Source: Sinohyriopsis cumingii
Lineage: Eukaryota; Mollusca; Bivalvia; Unionida; Unionidae
Assembly: GCA_028554795.2 (NCBI GenBank)
Contig: CM068835.1
Span: forward strand, 35,296,401-35,360,400
Length of the DNA stretch: 64,000 nucleotides
Direction of reading: 5' to 3'
The notes under the pieces were generated by a model, which saw nothing but the letters and a program-made list of their open reading frames with translations, did not search any database and was not told where the DNA came from. Shown one piece after another: positions 1 to 13,200 of the stretch; within the stretch, counting starts at the first letter, position 1; each line of letters begins with the position of its first letter. Made by a program: the position numbers and the translations under genes.

Positions 1-450
1 GTGGAAACGAGCGAGGGAAATAAGGGTAATATCTGGCCTGATGTCAATAGCTGCATCGTCGTTTCCTGGACCAAACGACGCATCTGTTCCAAGGTGGACT
101 GTTGTACCCTGTCAACATTATTTTCCTCCATTGCCGCTGATGTTACTGTGGCTGACAGTTGCAAACGACAAACTTTAGGTGGAGGGGGGACCCCAATGTC
201 CCCCACAAGGCTCGCAATGGAGGCTGTCTTTGGATGTATACTGAGGACATCAATGCTATCTTTCTTCAACTTATTCCGTCTATCCCTCCCTTTTGCTGCC
301 TTCTGGACTACATCAGCCCACGTTTGCTCTGTCCAAGTATTACACACGCTGCATGGTATAGATGATGTACACTTGGTACATAAAATACAAGAATTATGGT
401 TGTCTTCTTTTGCTTTGAACTTTTTGCATTTCATGCATTTGGTTGACATT
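1..450 (-). CDS. Gag-like cysteine-rich ORF of a retroelement, partial
   Basis: Reading the minus strand from an ATG at 448-450, the frame stays open to the window edge (about 149 codons, C-terminus missing). It starts MSTKCMKCKKFKAKEDNHNS and continues with CILCTKC, CSVCNTWTEQTWADV, a basic RRNKLKK stretch, and QLLTSGQILPLFP. The cluster of C-x2-C pairs followed by a C-x2-C-x-x-W motif resembles the N-terminal region of Gag-like proteins in DIRS/Ngaro-type retroelements of invertebrates. This is pattern recognition only: no protease, RT or recombinase is inside the window. It could instead be a host zinc-finger exon, but the uninterrupted open frame and Met start favour a mobile element inserted downstream of the last visible PLD exon. 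Confidence 0.4.
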
Positions 451-1039
451 TCTACTGAAACAACACAAGAAAAGAAAACAAAGTACAAATCAGCAAATCA
501 GCATGTTATTAATTCGCTAATACCACAACCGTTACTAATGGAGTAAGCAAAATTAGTCAGTGTCGCATTAACTCTTAACTGACAACACGAGTTCAGCAAT
601 AGCGTGTGTAACACGGTCTTCAGTAGACGAAATTTGTAAGGGTGACAAAGTCACTCAATTTTGAAAAAAATTGTTAAAATAATGTATACAACCTGTAGAA
701 GAATGATTGTCCGACACAATAAATCCAAATTTAACTTCGGATGGTCCAATTTAACGCTAAGATGGCTTGAATTGTTTGGAGGTATAATGTACGTGTTATC
801 TGTACAAGCGAAGCTTAAAAACTAGTGACACCTGGCAGTGGCAAGGGGAGGTAAGGGGCAAGAGTTATTGCCCTTTGGTCTATATGAGATAGACTGAAAA
901 GAAGAATCTTCGTCTTTTAGTAGGGCTTGATTTGAGAGGTAGCAGGCTTATATCCCTAATGTTAATGTGATCAGGGAATGTATTTGAAGGAGAAAATTGT
1001 TTGCATGCAACTTCATGAAATGTATTGTTCATAAATCCT

Positions 1040-3110
1040 TCATCTGCATGCCCTTTATGAAACAGTATCATTCATAAGTCTCATATACATGCCATTTCAT
1101 GGAACTGTATCATTCATAACTCTCATATACATGCCAATTCATGGAACTGTATCATTCATAACTCTTACATACATGCCACTTCATCGAAATGTATCATTCA
1201 TAACTCTCAAATACATGCCACTTCATGGAACTGTATCATGCATAACTCTCATATACATGCCACTTCATGGAACTGTATCATTCATAACTCTCACATACAT
1301 GCCACTTCATCGAACTGTATCATTCAGAACTCTCATATACGTGCCCCTACCTGGTACTGTATCATTTATAAGTCTCATATACATGCCACTTCATGGAAAG
1401 GTATCATTCATAACTCTCGTATACATGCGACTTCATGGAACTGTATCATTCATAACTCTAATATACATGCCACTTCATGGAACTGTATCATTCATAACTC
1501 ATATACATGCCACTTCATGGAAAGGTATCGTTCATAACTCATATACATGCCCCTACATGGAACTGTATCATTCATAACTCACATACATGCCCCTACATGG
1601 AACTGTATCATTCATAACTCTCATATACATGCTACTTCATGGAACCGTATCATTCATAACTCTCACATACATGCCACTTCATCGAACTGTATCATTCATA
1701 ACTCTCACATACATGCCACTACGTGGAACTGTATCATTCATAACTCTCATATACATGCTACTTCATGGAACTGTATCATGCATAACTCTCATATACATGC
1801 CACTTCATCGAACTGTATCATTCATAACTCTCATGTACATGCCACTTCATGGAACTGTATCATGCATAACTCTCATATACATGCCACTTCATGGAACTGT
1901 ATCATTCATAACTCTCACATACATGCCACTTCATCGAACTGTATCATTCATAACTCTCATATACATGCCCCTACGTGGAATGTATCATTCATAAGTCTCA
2001 TATACATGCCACTTCATGGAACTGTATCATTCATAAGTCTCATATACATGCAACTTCATGGAACTGTATCATTCATAACTCTAATGCCACTTCATGGAAC
2101 TGTATCATTCATAACTCATATACATGCCACTTCATGGAAAGATATCGTTCATAACTCATATACATGCCCCTACATGGAACTGTATCATTCATAACTCATA
2201 TACATGCCCCTACATGGAACTGTATCATTCACAACTCACATACATGCCCCTACATGGAACTGTATCATTCATAACTCTCATATACATGCCACTTCATGGA
2301 ACTGTATCATTCATAACTCTCACATACATGCCACTTCATCGAACTGTATCATTCATAACTCTCATATACATGCCACTACGTGGAACTGTATCATTCATAA
2401 CTCTCATATACATGCCACTTCATCGAACTGTATCATTCATAACTCTCATGTACATGCCACTTCATGGAACTGTATCATGCATAACTCTCATATACATGCC
2501 ACTTCATGGAACTGTATCATTCATAACTCTCAGATACATGCCACTTCATCGAACTGTATCATTCATAACTCTCACATACATGCCACTTCATCGAACTGTA
2601 TCATTCATAACTCTCATATACATGCCCCTACATGGAACTGTATCATTCATAACTCTCATATACATGCCACTTCATGGAACTGTATCATTCATAAGTCTCA
2701 TATACATGCCCCTACGTGGAACTGTATCATTCATAACTCTCATATACATGCCACTTCATGGAACTTATCATTCATAACTCTCATATACATACCACTTCAT
2801 GGAACTGTATCATTCATAACTCTCATACACATGCCACTTCATGGAACTGTATCATTCATAACTCTCATATACATACCACTTCATGGAACTGTATCATTCA
2901 TAACTCTCATATACATACCACTTCATGGAACTGTATCATTCATAACTCTCATACACATGCCACTTCATGGAACTGTATCATTCATAACTCTCATATACAT
3001 ACCACTTCATGGAACTGTATCATTCATAACTCTCATATACATACCACTTCATGGAACTGTATCATTCATAACTCTCATATACATGCCAATTCATGTAACT
3101 GTATCATTCA
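1040..3110. repeat. 42-bp minisatellite, about 49 copies
   Basis: The unit is about 42 bp and contains ATGCCACTTCATGGAACTGT followed by ATCATTCATAACTCTCATAT. Variants alternate CATGG/CATCG, CACTTC/CCCTAC and ACTCTC/ACTC; the last gives 40-bp units in places. Near the right end a subfamily with ATACATACC appears in a regular higher-order pattern, showing recent local amplification. Because 42 is a multiple of three and the unit lacks stops in two plus-strand frames, long artificial reading frames appear. I do not consider them genes. Confidence 0.95.
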
Positions 3111-3404
3111 TACCTCCCTCATCTTTGAAGTAGGTCTGGCATATATAATGGCTCTTTGTTAATGCTTTGACAGACAATGAGCATAAACTGAGTGTTCAAA
3201 AGTGAAGTGTTTGAAACAAGTGTGAAAAATTCCCCAAAACCTAACTATATAGTATAAAATCTAAACATGAAAAAGAACATATTTAAATATATGGAACAGC
3301 GGCACACAAAATAGTTGTGCTGCAAGGATAAGACGGGTAAGAGTAGATAAACATAAAATGATTTACATTTTATGTAATATGGTGATATTTTTTTGTTTCT
3401 TTAC

Positions 3405-3515
3405 CTGTGTCTGACATTCATAATTAATGCTCTTGATCAGTGGGGGGACAACACACTTGCTGTAGGACTTTGGTAACAATAAAGGGTAGTTCATGTTGGT
3501 TTTAAACTTTTCAGT
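3405..3515 (-). CDS. PLD1: PLD exon: YPLLLPKS block (last exon visible)
   Basis: The 111-nt, phase-0 exon has a TTTTTCAG acceptor and a GTAAAG donor. It encodes [20 protein letters not shown], then [17 protein letters not shown]. It continues directly from RWNFTK and matches KxKYxxLxYPFLLPKS of the family. The residues after LLPKS are more divergent. The next exons (VxxVQxLRSxxxWS, HKD2, C-terminus) are not found between 3404 and 1. Confidence 0.93.
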
Positions 3516-6500
3516 CTGAAAAATAAAAAGCGAACAAGATAAATAACATGCAGTAAGAAGTAATCGGAATAGAATAATTTTAATAAACTCTGATTAAAAT
3601 TTTTAACTGTCAGAATACTACATCTTGTTAAAATATTCTTAAATAGATCGATACAGTATGACTGAGGAGTGTAGAATATGGACTGGTGCATGTGATGGTA
3701 TACATACAATTGAACAAAAGAACAATTAAATATAGACGCAGTCACATACATGGATATCCCTGCACTTCTGGTATGTTAATTGTCCTTAATTGGACATCAA
3801 CTACTTACATATTTACAAAGTATCAGTAAACTCTCCCAGACAGTTTTGTAGGAATAATAATAATTCTTTCATGAATTTCTAGCTTCAAAATATTCTCAAA
3901 AAAGCCAGTGAAATGAGTAAAAGATTGTTGTACATCTTCACAACCATGGATTCAGCAAATAACAATTTCATAAAACTCCTTTCAGATGTTTAGGAACCAC
4001 TTCACTTTTCAGATGACATTATTCCAACAATTTGTCTTGAAATTTACCAAAAAACAAGCATAAGGAAAGACTGATAAACTTCTGAACACCAAAATCAACC
4101 ACTTATTTAGCCTATGAAATTTCTGTAAAATCCTTCATGCATCTCAAATAGCATCCAGTTATGTGTAAGGGTTGAAGAACTATGGTATTTAAAACAAATG
4201 TGAATGGACAGACAGATAGACAGAAAAGATGATTACTACTGAGCTACTGCATCATGACATCATTACAGAATATCAATAGCCAGTCTATCTTTACAACAAT
4301 TTTTGTGATAATTAAGATCTTGTTGCATCTGTGTTTCAATATTGGGTTCTATTTTACTCTGACTGACCACATGCTCTGATTAAAATTTGGCTTAAATGGG
4401 TTTATTGTTGAGCAGCCTTGGCAAACCTATTACATTTGCGCATGTTTCTCTATCCTTATGTACAATGTGCATCTTAGTGTGTGTGTGATTTAGATTTTTA
4501 ACACAGCTTTAACAATTTTTCAGTCATATCGCTAAGATATCTGCAGTGTGGCAGTTTATAGTGATGTCTAGCACTAGGGCATCATGCCGCAGACATGTAG
4601 CATTATGTTCCACCCAGTCACATTATCCTGACACCAGGCTTGCCAATCCTAACTCTAACCTCTTAATGCTAAGCGCCTAGTGAGGCAACTGTTAGTACCA
4701 TTTCTGTAAGTCTTTGATATGACTCTGCCGGGTTCGAACCTATGACCTTCCGCATCCAAGGCAGATGCTCTAACCACTATGCCACAGGAGCAGTCATGTG
4801 CATCAAAGACTAACCTCAATGTTAAAATTTGTCTAAATTTCTCCTAGCCAAATAAATACCCTTATTATAGAAGATTGGGAGTGGGCCTGAGATGCAAGTC
4901 ATGACCAGTGCAAAATTTATGTTTCCCATAAAACAATTTCCCTGAAAAACACTTTACTCCTCATATTACTACCTTCTAAGTACCCCTATGTCTGGAAAAT
5001 TATGCAGCAATGGGATCTACTAAATTTTTTTGAGAAATCCTAATTTCTTGAAAATGGTAAATAAAGGAACTCTTTCACAGATTAGCAACTAAATAGTGGA
5101 ATATATTTTTCAAGATCAAGGACAGCAAAATAAACCTTATTATTACACGTACCTGAAGTCAAATTGCAGGAAATGATTCATTAAATTTTCATAAAAAGAA
5201 GAAGCATAAAAATAGTGTCCTGCATCCCTATTTCACAAAATAACTTGAAAGAGTGAACTATTACCAAGGATGTTACATAAACTAAATTCAAGAAATCAGT
5301 CAATCCAAAATAGCTTTATGTACTGTTCGAACATGCGAAGGTAAAAAAGCAAGAAAATCCAAACATTGTCATGATGGGTAATGACAACAATGATGTACAA
5401 GAATGAAAAGACAGGCACAACATATTTCATTAAACTGAATGCATCACTAAGACTGGTTCATGATCATGACCAATGGAGTTTTAGAGCTGTTTTAATGATT
5501 TAAACTAAATCTTAAAATATCATGGACTATCAAGTACGACCTCCAACATACATGGAATCAATTAAAAAAAAATCAAAACAGATTTTCATTCATTGTCCAC
5601 TTGTCAGTATTGGAAGAAACAGCAAAAACTTCAGTATTATATGGGAAAGTGTAGAAAATAATATCAAACATCAAGACTTTATTCTGGTTCTGAAATCTTA
5701 AGTTATCCGACACAAAAAATTATTTTATCTAGAAGTTAAATTTGCATCAAAAATTTGAATACACCTGTAGATTCTCTTCAGACAATGGTCAAAAAATTAT
5801 TTTCATAAGACAGTCAAGTTACCTTTGTAAAATTCCATCTTCCAATGAAATGTCTGGCCACATCTCGAGCTGCCTTCCCATATACCACTGCTCCGATGTC
5901 ATGCCAAGGCATTCTGGGAGTCTTTTCTCTGTTAATAAGGTCTGGAATCAAGGAAAAAAATCTAATCTGTAAATCTTTAATGCACCTACTCTAAAATTCT
6001 TCAAGAACTGGAATGTATAGAAAAAAGATGCAAAACATCCTAATTTTAATACAAATCTTTTGCATCATTTATGTGAGATCAATCCCATTGTAATGGGGGT
6101 GGGGTGATATTGACACCACCCAGGGTGCCGTGCTCGGGGTGTGAGTGTGGGTTGGGGGAGTGACTGCGCTATTTAGCTGTATTTTTTTTTAAGTGAGGGG
6201 CAATGAAGGAGACACTAGCCCATGGATCCAATTTGTCCAGCAAAAATGGACCCGTGTGAAATCATCTTTTCAAGGTAAGTCAGAATTGGATGACCAACAT
6301 TCATTGATGTAAATATCCAACACTCCAATTTTCTGCACACTATGTTTCAAAATTTGTTGTAATTTTCCATGGAACAAATATTTTTGGATACAAAGTACAT
6401 TTTTTTGTAAAGCTGACAAAAATAAAATGATCAAATGATCAAATACACCATGGAATGTTTTACTTGGACTAATAAAGAAATGACTGTATGGTGTACTGTA

Positions 6501-9500
6501 TAATTTATATTTTATGCCTGACCTTTGTCCATGTATGAGTGTAGAGTTTTGACCTACCTGACTATTGTCATGATGGTTTGTTTTTTTGTTTGCTTGAATT
6601 TGAGTTCAAGACCTATTCTTCATTATTACCTTAGAATGTTCTCAAAACTAACTTGTAGACAATATTTTGGAATTTTTCCATGAGAAATGACCTACATCAA
6701 ATCATTCTATTGCATAATGTGTTAGGTGTCAGTTACGGAAAGTAAACATTGCACAGTATATTGTATTAATAATACCAATGCACAAGCAAGAGGAACTTAA
6801 CATTTTTAATAATTAAAATTTCTGTAATAATGTTGCAAAAATTACCTTCAAACGGATTGTGTACATCTACAGGATCTTTGAAGATGAAGTTGACATAGTC
6901 TTTTCCAATCCAAAGCTTTGATGAGCCAAGCAATTTGTCATCAGGAGACTGTTCAAAGCTATTTAGTTTGCTTACATTCAGTGGAATTGGTTCACTGTGA
7001 AAGAAAGATACATTTGTTAATGAAACCCGATTTCAGATTGATTAAAAGTCTAAATCTGTAGCAATATAAATAATGACACTGTCAGAAACAATATTATTTC
7101 TTGTGACATACTGTCAGAAACTAAGATGCTACTGTGGCCCCCCTGTGACATACTGTCAGAAACTAAGATGCTACTGTGGCCCCCCTATGACATACTGTCA
7201 GAAACTATGATGCTACTGTGACATTATAACTTTCCCAGTGACATACTGTCAGAAACTATGATGCTATTGTGACATCAGAACTTGTTGTGACATACTGTCA
7301 TAAACTATGATGCTGCTGTGGCCTTCCTGTGACATTCTGCCAGAAACTTTGATGCTACTATGTCAAAACTATGATGTTACTGTTGCATTATGCCTCTTCC
7401 TGTGACATCATGGCTTTTCATGTAACATAAATTCATAAACTACTAGCATGATGCTTCTGTGGCACTATGACTCTCCATGTAACATATATTCATAAACCAT
7501 GATGCTACTGTGTCATCATGACTCTCCATGTGATTTAATGATACAGATATTCACACTACACACTTTTGTTTTTACCAAATTTTCCAATATTTCAAAGGGA
7601 TTAAGTCTTGCTTTGAGGACCTGATGGTTTTACTGTTCAGAAATATCTAATTTTACATCCCTGCTAATAAATCAGTGGCAAAACTTGATATATGACAGTA
7701 CAACCACTAATAATGTGACAGTCAAACCACCAAAAATGTGTGACAGTAGAACCACCAATAATGTGTGACACTACAACCATCATTAACCTGTGACAGTACA
7801 ATAACCATCAACCTCTGACAGTACAATAACCTTTAATGTCCTTAAAATATAGAATACAAGACAGTAATCCCCATATATATTTTTCTGGTGACAACTACTA
7901 GTGCACAAAAATAGAATCCAGTAAATCACTGTGCCAAGCTCTATCCGAGTTGTTCTTGGGTTTAACGAAAAAGGAGTGATATTCCAGTTGTGGCTAATTA
8001 AAAGTTTTCTGAAGCAGCATGATTTGTGGTAGGGTCACGACTCAGCTCCTAACTCATAGTGTATTCCCAGAAGCAATGATTTTCCTTTTCTTTTACATGC
8101 ATTTTGGGAATTATCCTGTATACATTATATGCATCATTTTTTAGTACATAACCTGCCAAAAGTTAAATGTTTGTGCTGAATATAGGCACATGGAACATGT
8201 AAGTTGAAGAATATCACATGCTATTAACAAAAGTTATCTACCCCTGAGTTATGACCAGTTCAAAAATACTCTCAACATTTTATAAATTTGGTTCTTTTTA
8301 TTTTCAAACAAATAATTACATTTCATTTAACCAATGCTCATGATTAAAAAAATAGTATTAAAAAAAACCAAATTCTAATCAAAGCCTCAAAACAGATATT
8401 GTTTCCCAGTGACTCAACATAATGCACATCTGGTTCAATGAACATGTTATGATGTACCCACCACCACCACCACATCACACACATAACTTACAGCTTTCAA
8501 AACTATCACACAAAATTTTTGACATTGAAGCTTAAAAATAATGGTGCTGGGGATAGAAAAATGATCTAAAAATCAAATTTAAAATTCTTTCTAATTATAG
8601 GATAAACCTGCCTGTCAGACCATGGCTTACTTTTTAAGCTAGAGTTCAAACAAAAAATTTAAATCAAATCCACAAAAAAACTGTTGATAACAAGAATCAA
8701 ATTCTGTGAGCTATGTTCCCTGTCGACTATGATGTTATCACAGGCACATGATGATGAACTGTGACCTTTGTTGCTGAGTTGTTGAGTTACTGGGAAAACA
8801 AGGAAAAGTATTTCATCCATGACTTTGAAGATATGACCTTGATTGTGCTACACAAAATGCCACAAAATAAGAAAAATAAGTCTATAATGGTTCATCTCAG
8901 TACCTCAATCAGCTTAGGAGTATCACAACAGTACCTAACAAAAACATGTAACAAATATTTATCAGGTGACCTTAGTTTTGTAGACATGGCCCAAAATGTG
9001 GTGTGCAAATTTCATCATTTATTACAAACAGTTTTGAAGATATATATATGGGAACATGTGACAAACTCAAAATAATGATGGATGACTTTTTAAATAGGAC
9101 TTCAAATGTGTTACACAACAAAACTTTTATTGATGATGTTCAGGTATACCAAGCTGTATCTATGTCAAACAAATTCAAAAATTATGGAAAGATGAATGTC
9201 CTATACGAAATTAGAAATATTTATCTTATACTTTTATCTCGTATGAATTATATAACCCATGTTTCTACTGAAGACATACAAATGTAACCAAGTTTCATCC
9301 AATTATTTTAATTAGCTCTAAGGTCACAGAATAGAAAGGAAAGTATAAAGATAAACTTGAATATTTTTCTCAAAGATAAAATTTCAGTACATGTACCTAG
9401 ACTAGCAATAAATCAGGATTAAAGTCTCATCAATCAACTGAATCACTTTGTAAGTTATATAATGGAAAGGAAATTATGAGCATAATTTGACATTACTGAC

Positions 9501-10242
9501 TTTGACCTTAAATACAGGATCTCAAATAAATTTTACAATGCAACTGCCTGTGATGATATACAAGTACACAAAGTTGCAACACTTTATCTCAAGCACTTTT
9601 AAAATTATAAAGCAGAAAGAAAAGAGTGATGAAAAACTTCAAATACAGTGTACTGACATGAAGCCTTGACCTTGAAGATAGGACATACATTATAAAAAAT
9701 TTGTCCATTTATTTCAAATGGTTGTTGTTGTTGTTGTAGGGTTTAACGCCATTTTTTAGCACGTGAATGGCTATACATGGCGGCCAGTATTAATGTTGGA
9801 GGAAGAACCCGGGAAGACCCCGGAAAGAACCACTGACCCATGAGAAGCTACTGGCAAGCTTTCTCACATACCCACATTGGCTGAATCCGAGACTCGAACC
9901 CACGCGCTTCAGATCACTCGGCCACTCTGGGCCCTATTTCAAATGGATTTAAAGTTATCAAGTGGAAAGGAAGTGATGAAACATTAAAATATTGACTTGT
10001 GACACTGACTCTAAAGCTAGACTAGAATCCCCAATGAGGTATACTTTTTACCTTCTAATGATATTATATATTGTTGAGTTTATGCTCTTAAAATAAGTAA
10101 CAGAAAAGAGTGACGACAACAAGCTCTGTAAAATTTAACAAATAATTTATTTCCCTAGAATACAAGTCCTAGTAATAAAAAGTCCTGAATGAAACTAAGC
10201 TCGTTCCGAAGAGACCCAAAATTGAAGGCGATGATGTGTCTG

Positions 10243-10291
<49 letters not shown>

Positions 10292-13200
10292 AAACATGAT
10301 CATACAGGTTAGAGAATGTTTAATTTGTACACTATTTAAATTTCAAACCCAGTTCTGTGGGTAAATGGCACCCACTGCCTTGCCTGTAAACACCAACCCC
10401 TCACCTCCACCATGCACACATCACTGACTTTTGCAGCATCATATTTTGGTGATGTGTGCATGGTGAAGATGGTATCGGGGTTAATTAGTGCTTTTTGATG
10501 AGGTGAGGGGTGCTGTTTACCCACTGACCCAGGTTCGAATCTCTGAAAAGTATGAATAATAAATTCTCTAACCTGTATGATAATGCTACTTATTTGTATT
10601 AATAAATATTCCGTTAATATAATAATATTATCAAGCATTCTCCTTTAGAATCTAGGGATAGCACTTTCCATTCTCTGTGTGTGTGTGTGTGTGAATCTGA
10701 ATCTGAAAAACAGCTTTAAAGTTATGAAGCAAAGGAAAATGTAATGAAAATGTAAAATATTGAGCCATGATCCTGACAATGTTGGGAAATGGAGATGGCA
10801 AACAGTACAGCTACTATGACTAAACATACATCTAGACTTACTCGTCTTTATTTTTCTTTTTCCATGGGTATAAATCATACAGGCTTGCATCACTGTCTTT
10901 TCTTTGATGGAACTGCATTGTATTTCTCTGTTGCAAAACAAAATAACAATCCAAATAACTCTGAATTCAAATATACTTTTTCCAAGTGAGATGATTAAAT
11001 TACAAGATACTTGAAATGTTTACTCAACTTGTGAAATAATCAGTGGTACTGATAATAACTGGTCCAACTGCAAATCACCAAAAATTTATCCCCACAGATA
11101 CATGTTTTTAGTCCAGTCAATTTGTGACATACATGTATATGACAAAACACAAAATGTGATAGCAACATCTGACATGAAGTTATGTATCTATTTCAGCTAC
11201 TGTCCAATACTGTCTTTGGTCATATGATGTCTAGATTCAATATGGCCACCAGTAATAAAAAGCAGTTAAAAAAGGTTATGAGCTATACTGAATGACACTT
11301 CGATTCCATACTTTTTTTCTCATGCTGATTATCAAATTAGATTAGAAGATTATGTATAGAAATGTATAAATCTAGGACCTTTAATTTACATATTCATCAT
11401 GCTCCTTCTGAATAGCATACTATTTCTAAATCAATGTTTTTCAAGAAACATTTGCACACATATTTCAGCAGCATTATAAAGTATACATTTATGTGGAACA
11501 TTACTACATAAACTAAATAGTACAGTAAATGGTATGTTATGTCCCCACCAAGTTTAATAGTCCTCTTTCTAAGGTACTAGTAGGACATGGTTTACTCCAA
11601 TGACTATGACTAATTTGTCTTGTTGACCATGACCTTTGACCAATCAATGCAGTTTTGAACTAAACTTAAATGTGCAGAAACCATGATGTTCTGCTTAGAC
11701 ATACCATGATTTTTTATGTTAAGATCGCAAGATCTAAAGTTTCTTCTGTACCCCACCCCCCCCAGTCAAAGCTATCCACAAAGCTTGGTCAATGATTTTG
11801 TTTCAGTCATTTTAACCATGACCATCAAATATTTGGTTTCCAAAATTAATATGCCTCTTCCATTAGAAGTTAACAAATCTATCATGTGATCATTATCCAC
11901 ATCCCCTGTTGTATTTGACCTCTGTAAACATTTAACTGCAATGACTGCATTGTCGTACATTTTGCTATTATTTCAAAAGTCCATAATTTAAAGGTCATTT
12001 TAATGTTTCAGGTCTGAAAGCTGCAAAAGTTATTTTTGTATCCTCTTTTATTTCTTGATGCTTGAACTTGATCATTGGGCAACACCTGTTAATATCATAT
12101 GAAATTGTTATCACTGGGCAACAACTGTTAATATAATTTATATGCCCTCATGAACTTGATCATTGGGCAACACCTATTAATATCATGTATATGCCCTCAT
12201 GAACTTGATCATTGGACAACAGCTTTTAATATCATGTATATGCCCTCATGAATTTGATCACTGGGAAACACCTGTTAACATCATGTTTATATGCCCTCAT
12301 GAATTTGATCATTGGGCAACACCTGTTAATAACATATATATGCCCTCATGAACTTGATCATTGGGCAACACCTATTAATATCATGTATATGCCCTCATGA
12401 ACTTGATCATTAGGCAACACCTGTTAATATCATGTATATGCCCTCATAAAGCTGATTTGTATTTAAAACATTCTGTGATCTGATGACATTTATTTGCATC
12501 CAAGATCATGATCAGGAACTATTTAAATGAACATAACTTACAGCAACATTTTTGGACCACAGTTTAGAGATATTTATGAGAGAACACAATGCTGTGGATG
12601 GTTGTACTGGATTATGGTATCACATGACAAAATGGAAACTAGGGTCTGTATCTAAAGCACCTCACTTGGTGGATGCTAATATCACATGTTGCATGATTAT
12701 TCTGGAAACTGAGTGGTCTACTAATTTCATAGGTACAAATCAAAATGTACAGATATTAAATTCTCTGCAATTTTCCTTGCAGTTTATCTGGACTGTTCTA
12801 TATATTTAAGTGATTTTAAGCTCAATGAACTGTGTTTCTGGACCTTTGAATGTAACGAGAGTCAGGTTATCAAATTACTGCCACTTGACAGATTCACTAA
12901 AGTATCCTACAGTACCAAAACAAATTGTATTTAACTTTAAACAGTATTGCAAGCAGTGGAAGCACAATAATTTTATCAATTTAGGCATTTCTTACAAGTT
13001 TGGAAAGTTTCTGACATAGCAATAAATATCAGAAGAACATGCCTTTGGTCTACTAGGATAACCACACAAAGATTTTTTTCTCTCCTTGAATTCATACAAT
13101 TTCTGACCATTACAATTTCTAGGTAAATAATTAGTCCCCTGCATCGTCTAGTACTTATTAAAGCTAGTGAAAGACAAACAGAGGAAGAAATACTTACAAT

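Larger units (their letters stand above)
1..3404 (-). other. PLD1: PLD intron (3' side of last visible exon)
   Basis: Besides the Gag-like frame (1-450) and the 42-bp minisatellite (about 1040-3110), 451-1039 and 3111-3404 show no exon, RNA gene or recognisable element. No sequence resembling the HKD2-containing exons was seen on the minus strand. Confidence 0.5.
6995..13197 (-). other. PLD1: PLD intron, probably containing one unrecognised small exon
   Basis: This interval follows the loop exon. Codon phases of the flanking exons disagree, so an exon of 3n+2 nt is expected here but I could not identify it. The interval holds decayed tandem repeats (7080-7560, 7690-7840, 8740-9710, 12060-12450), a SINE of family B (9722-9934), a (TA)n run and a foldback element. 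10800-12050 is plain AT-rich sequence with mollusc-type 'tgaccatgacctttgacc' remnants. Confidence 0.7.

Noticed and set aside
1089-3162. Long plus-strand reading frames made of HIHATSWNCIIHNS or MPLHGTVSFITLIY repeats
   Set aside because: They follow entirely from a 42-bp tandem repeat whose length is a multiple of three. There is no promoter, no unique sequence and no splice context, and they lie in an intron on the opposite strand.
8455-8475. Possible CRISPR-like or satellite array
   Set aside because: It is only a short CCA run. No regularly spaced repeat-spacer structure occurs anywhere in the window, and the window is animal DNA.
9003-9287. Small plus-strand genes at 8761-9075 and 9003-9287
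   Set aside because: They overlap in different frames within decayed repeats, have no recognisable domain and no splice or start context.
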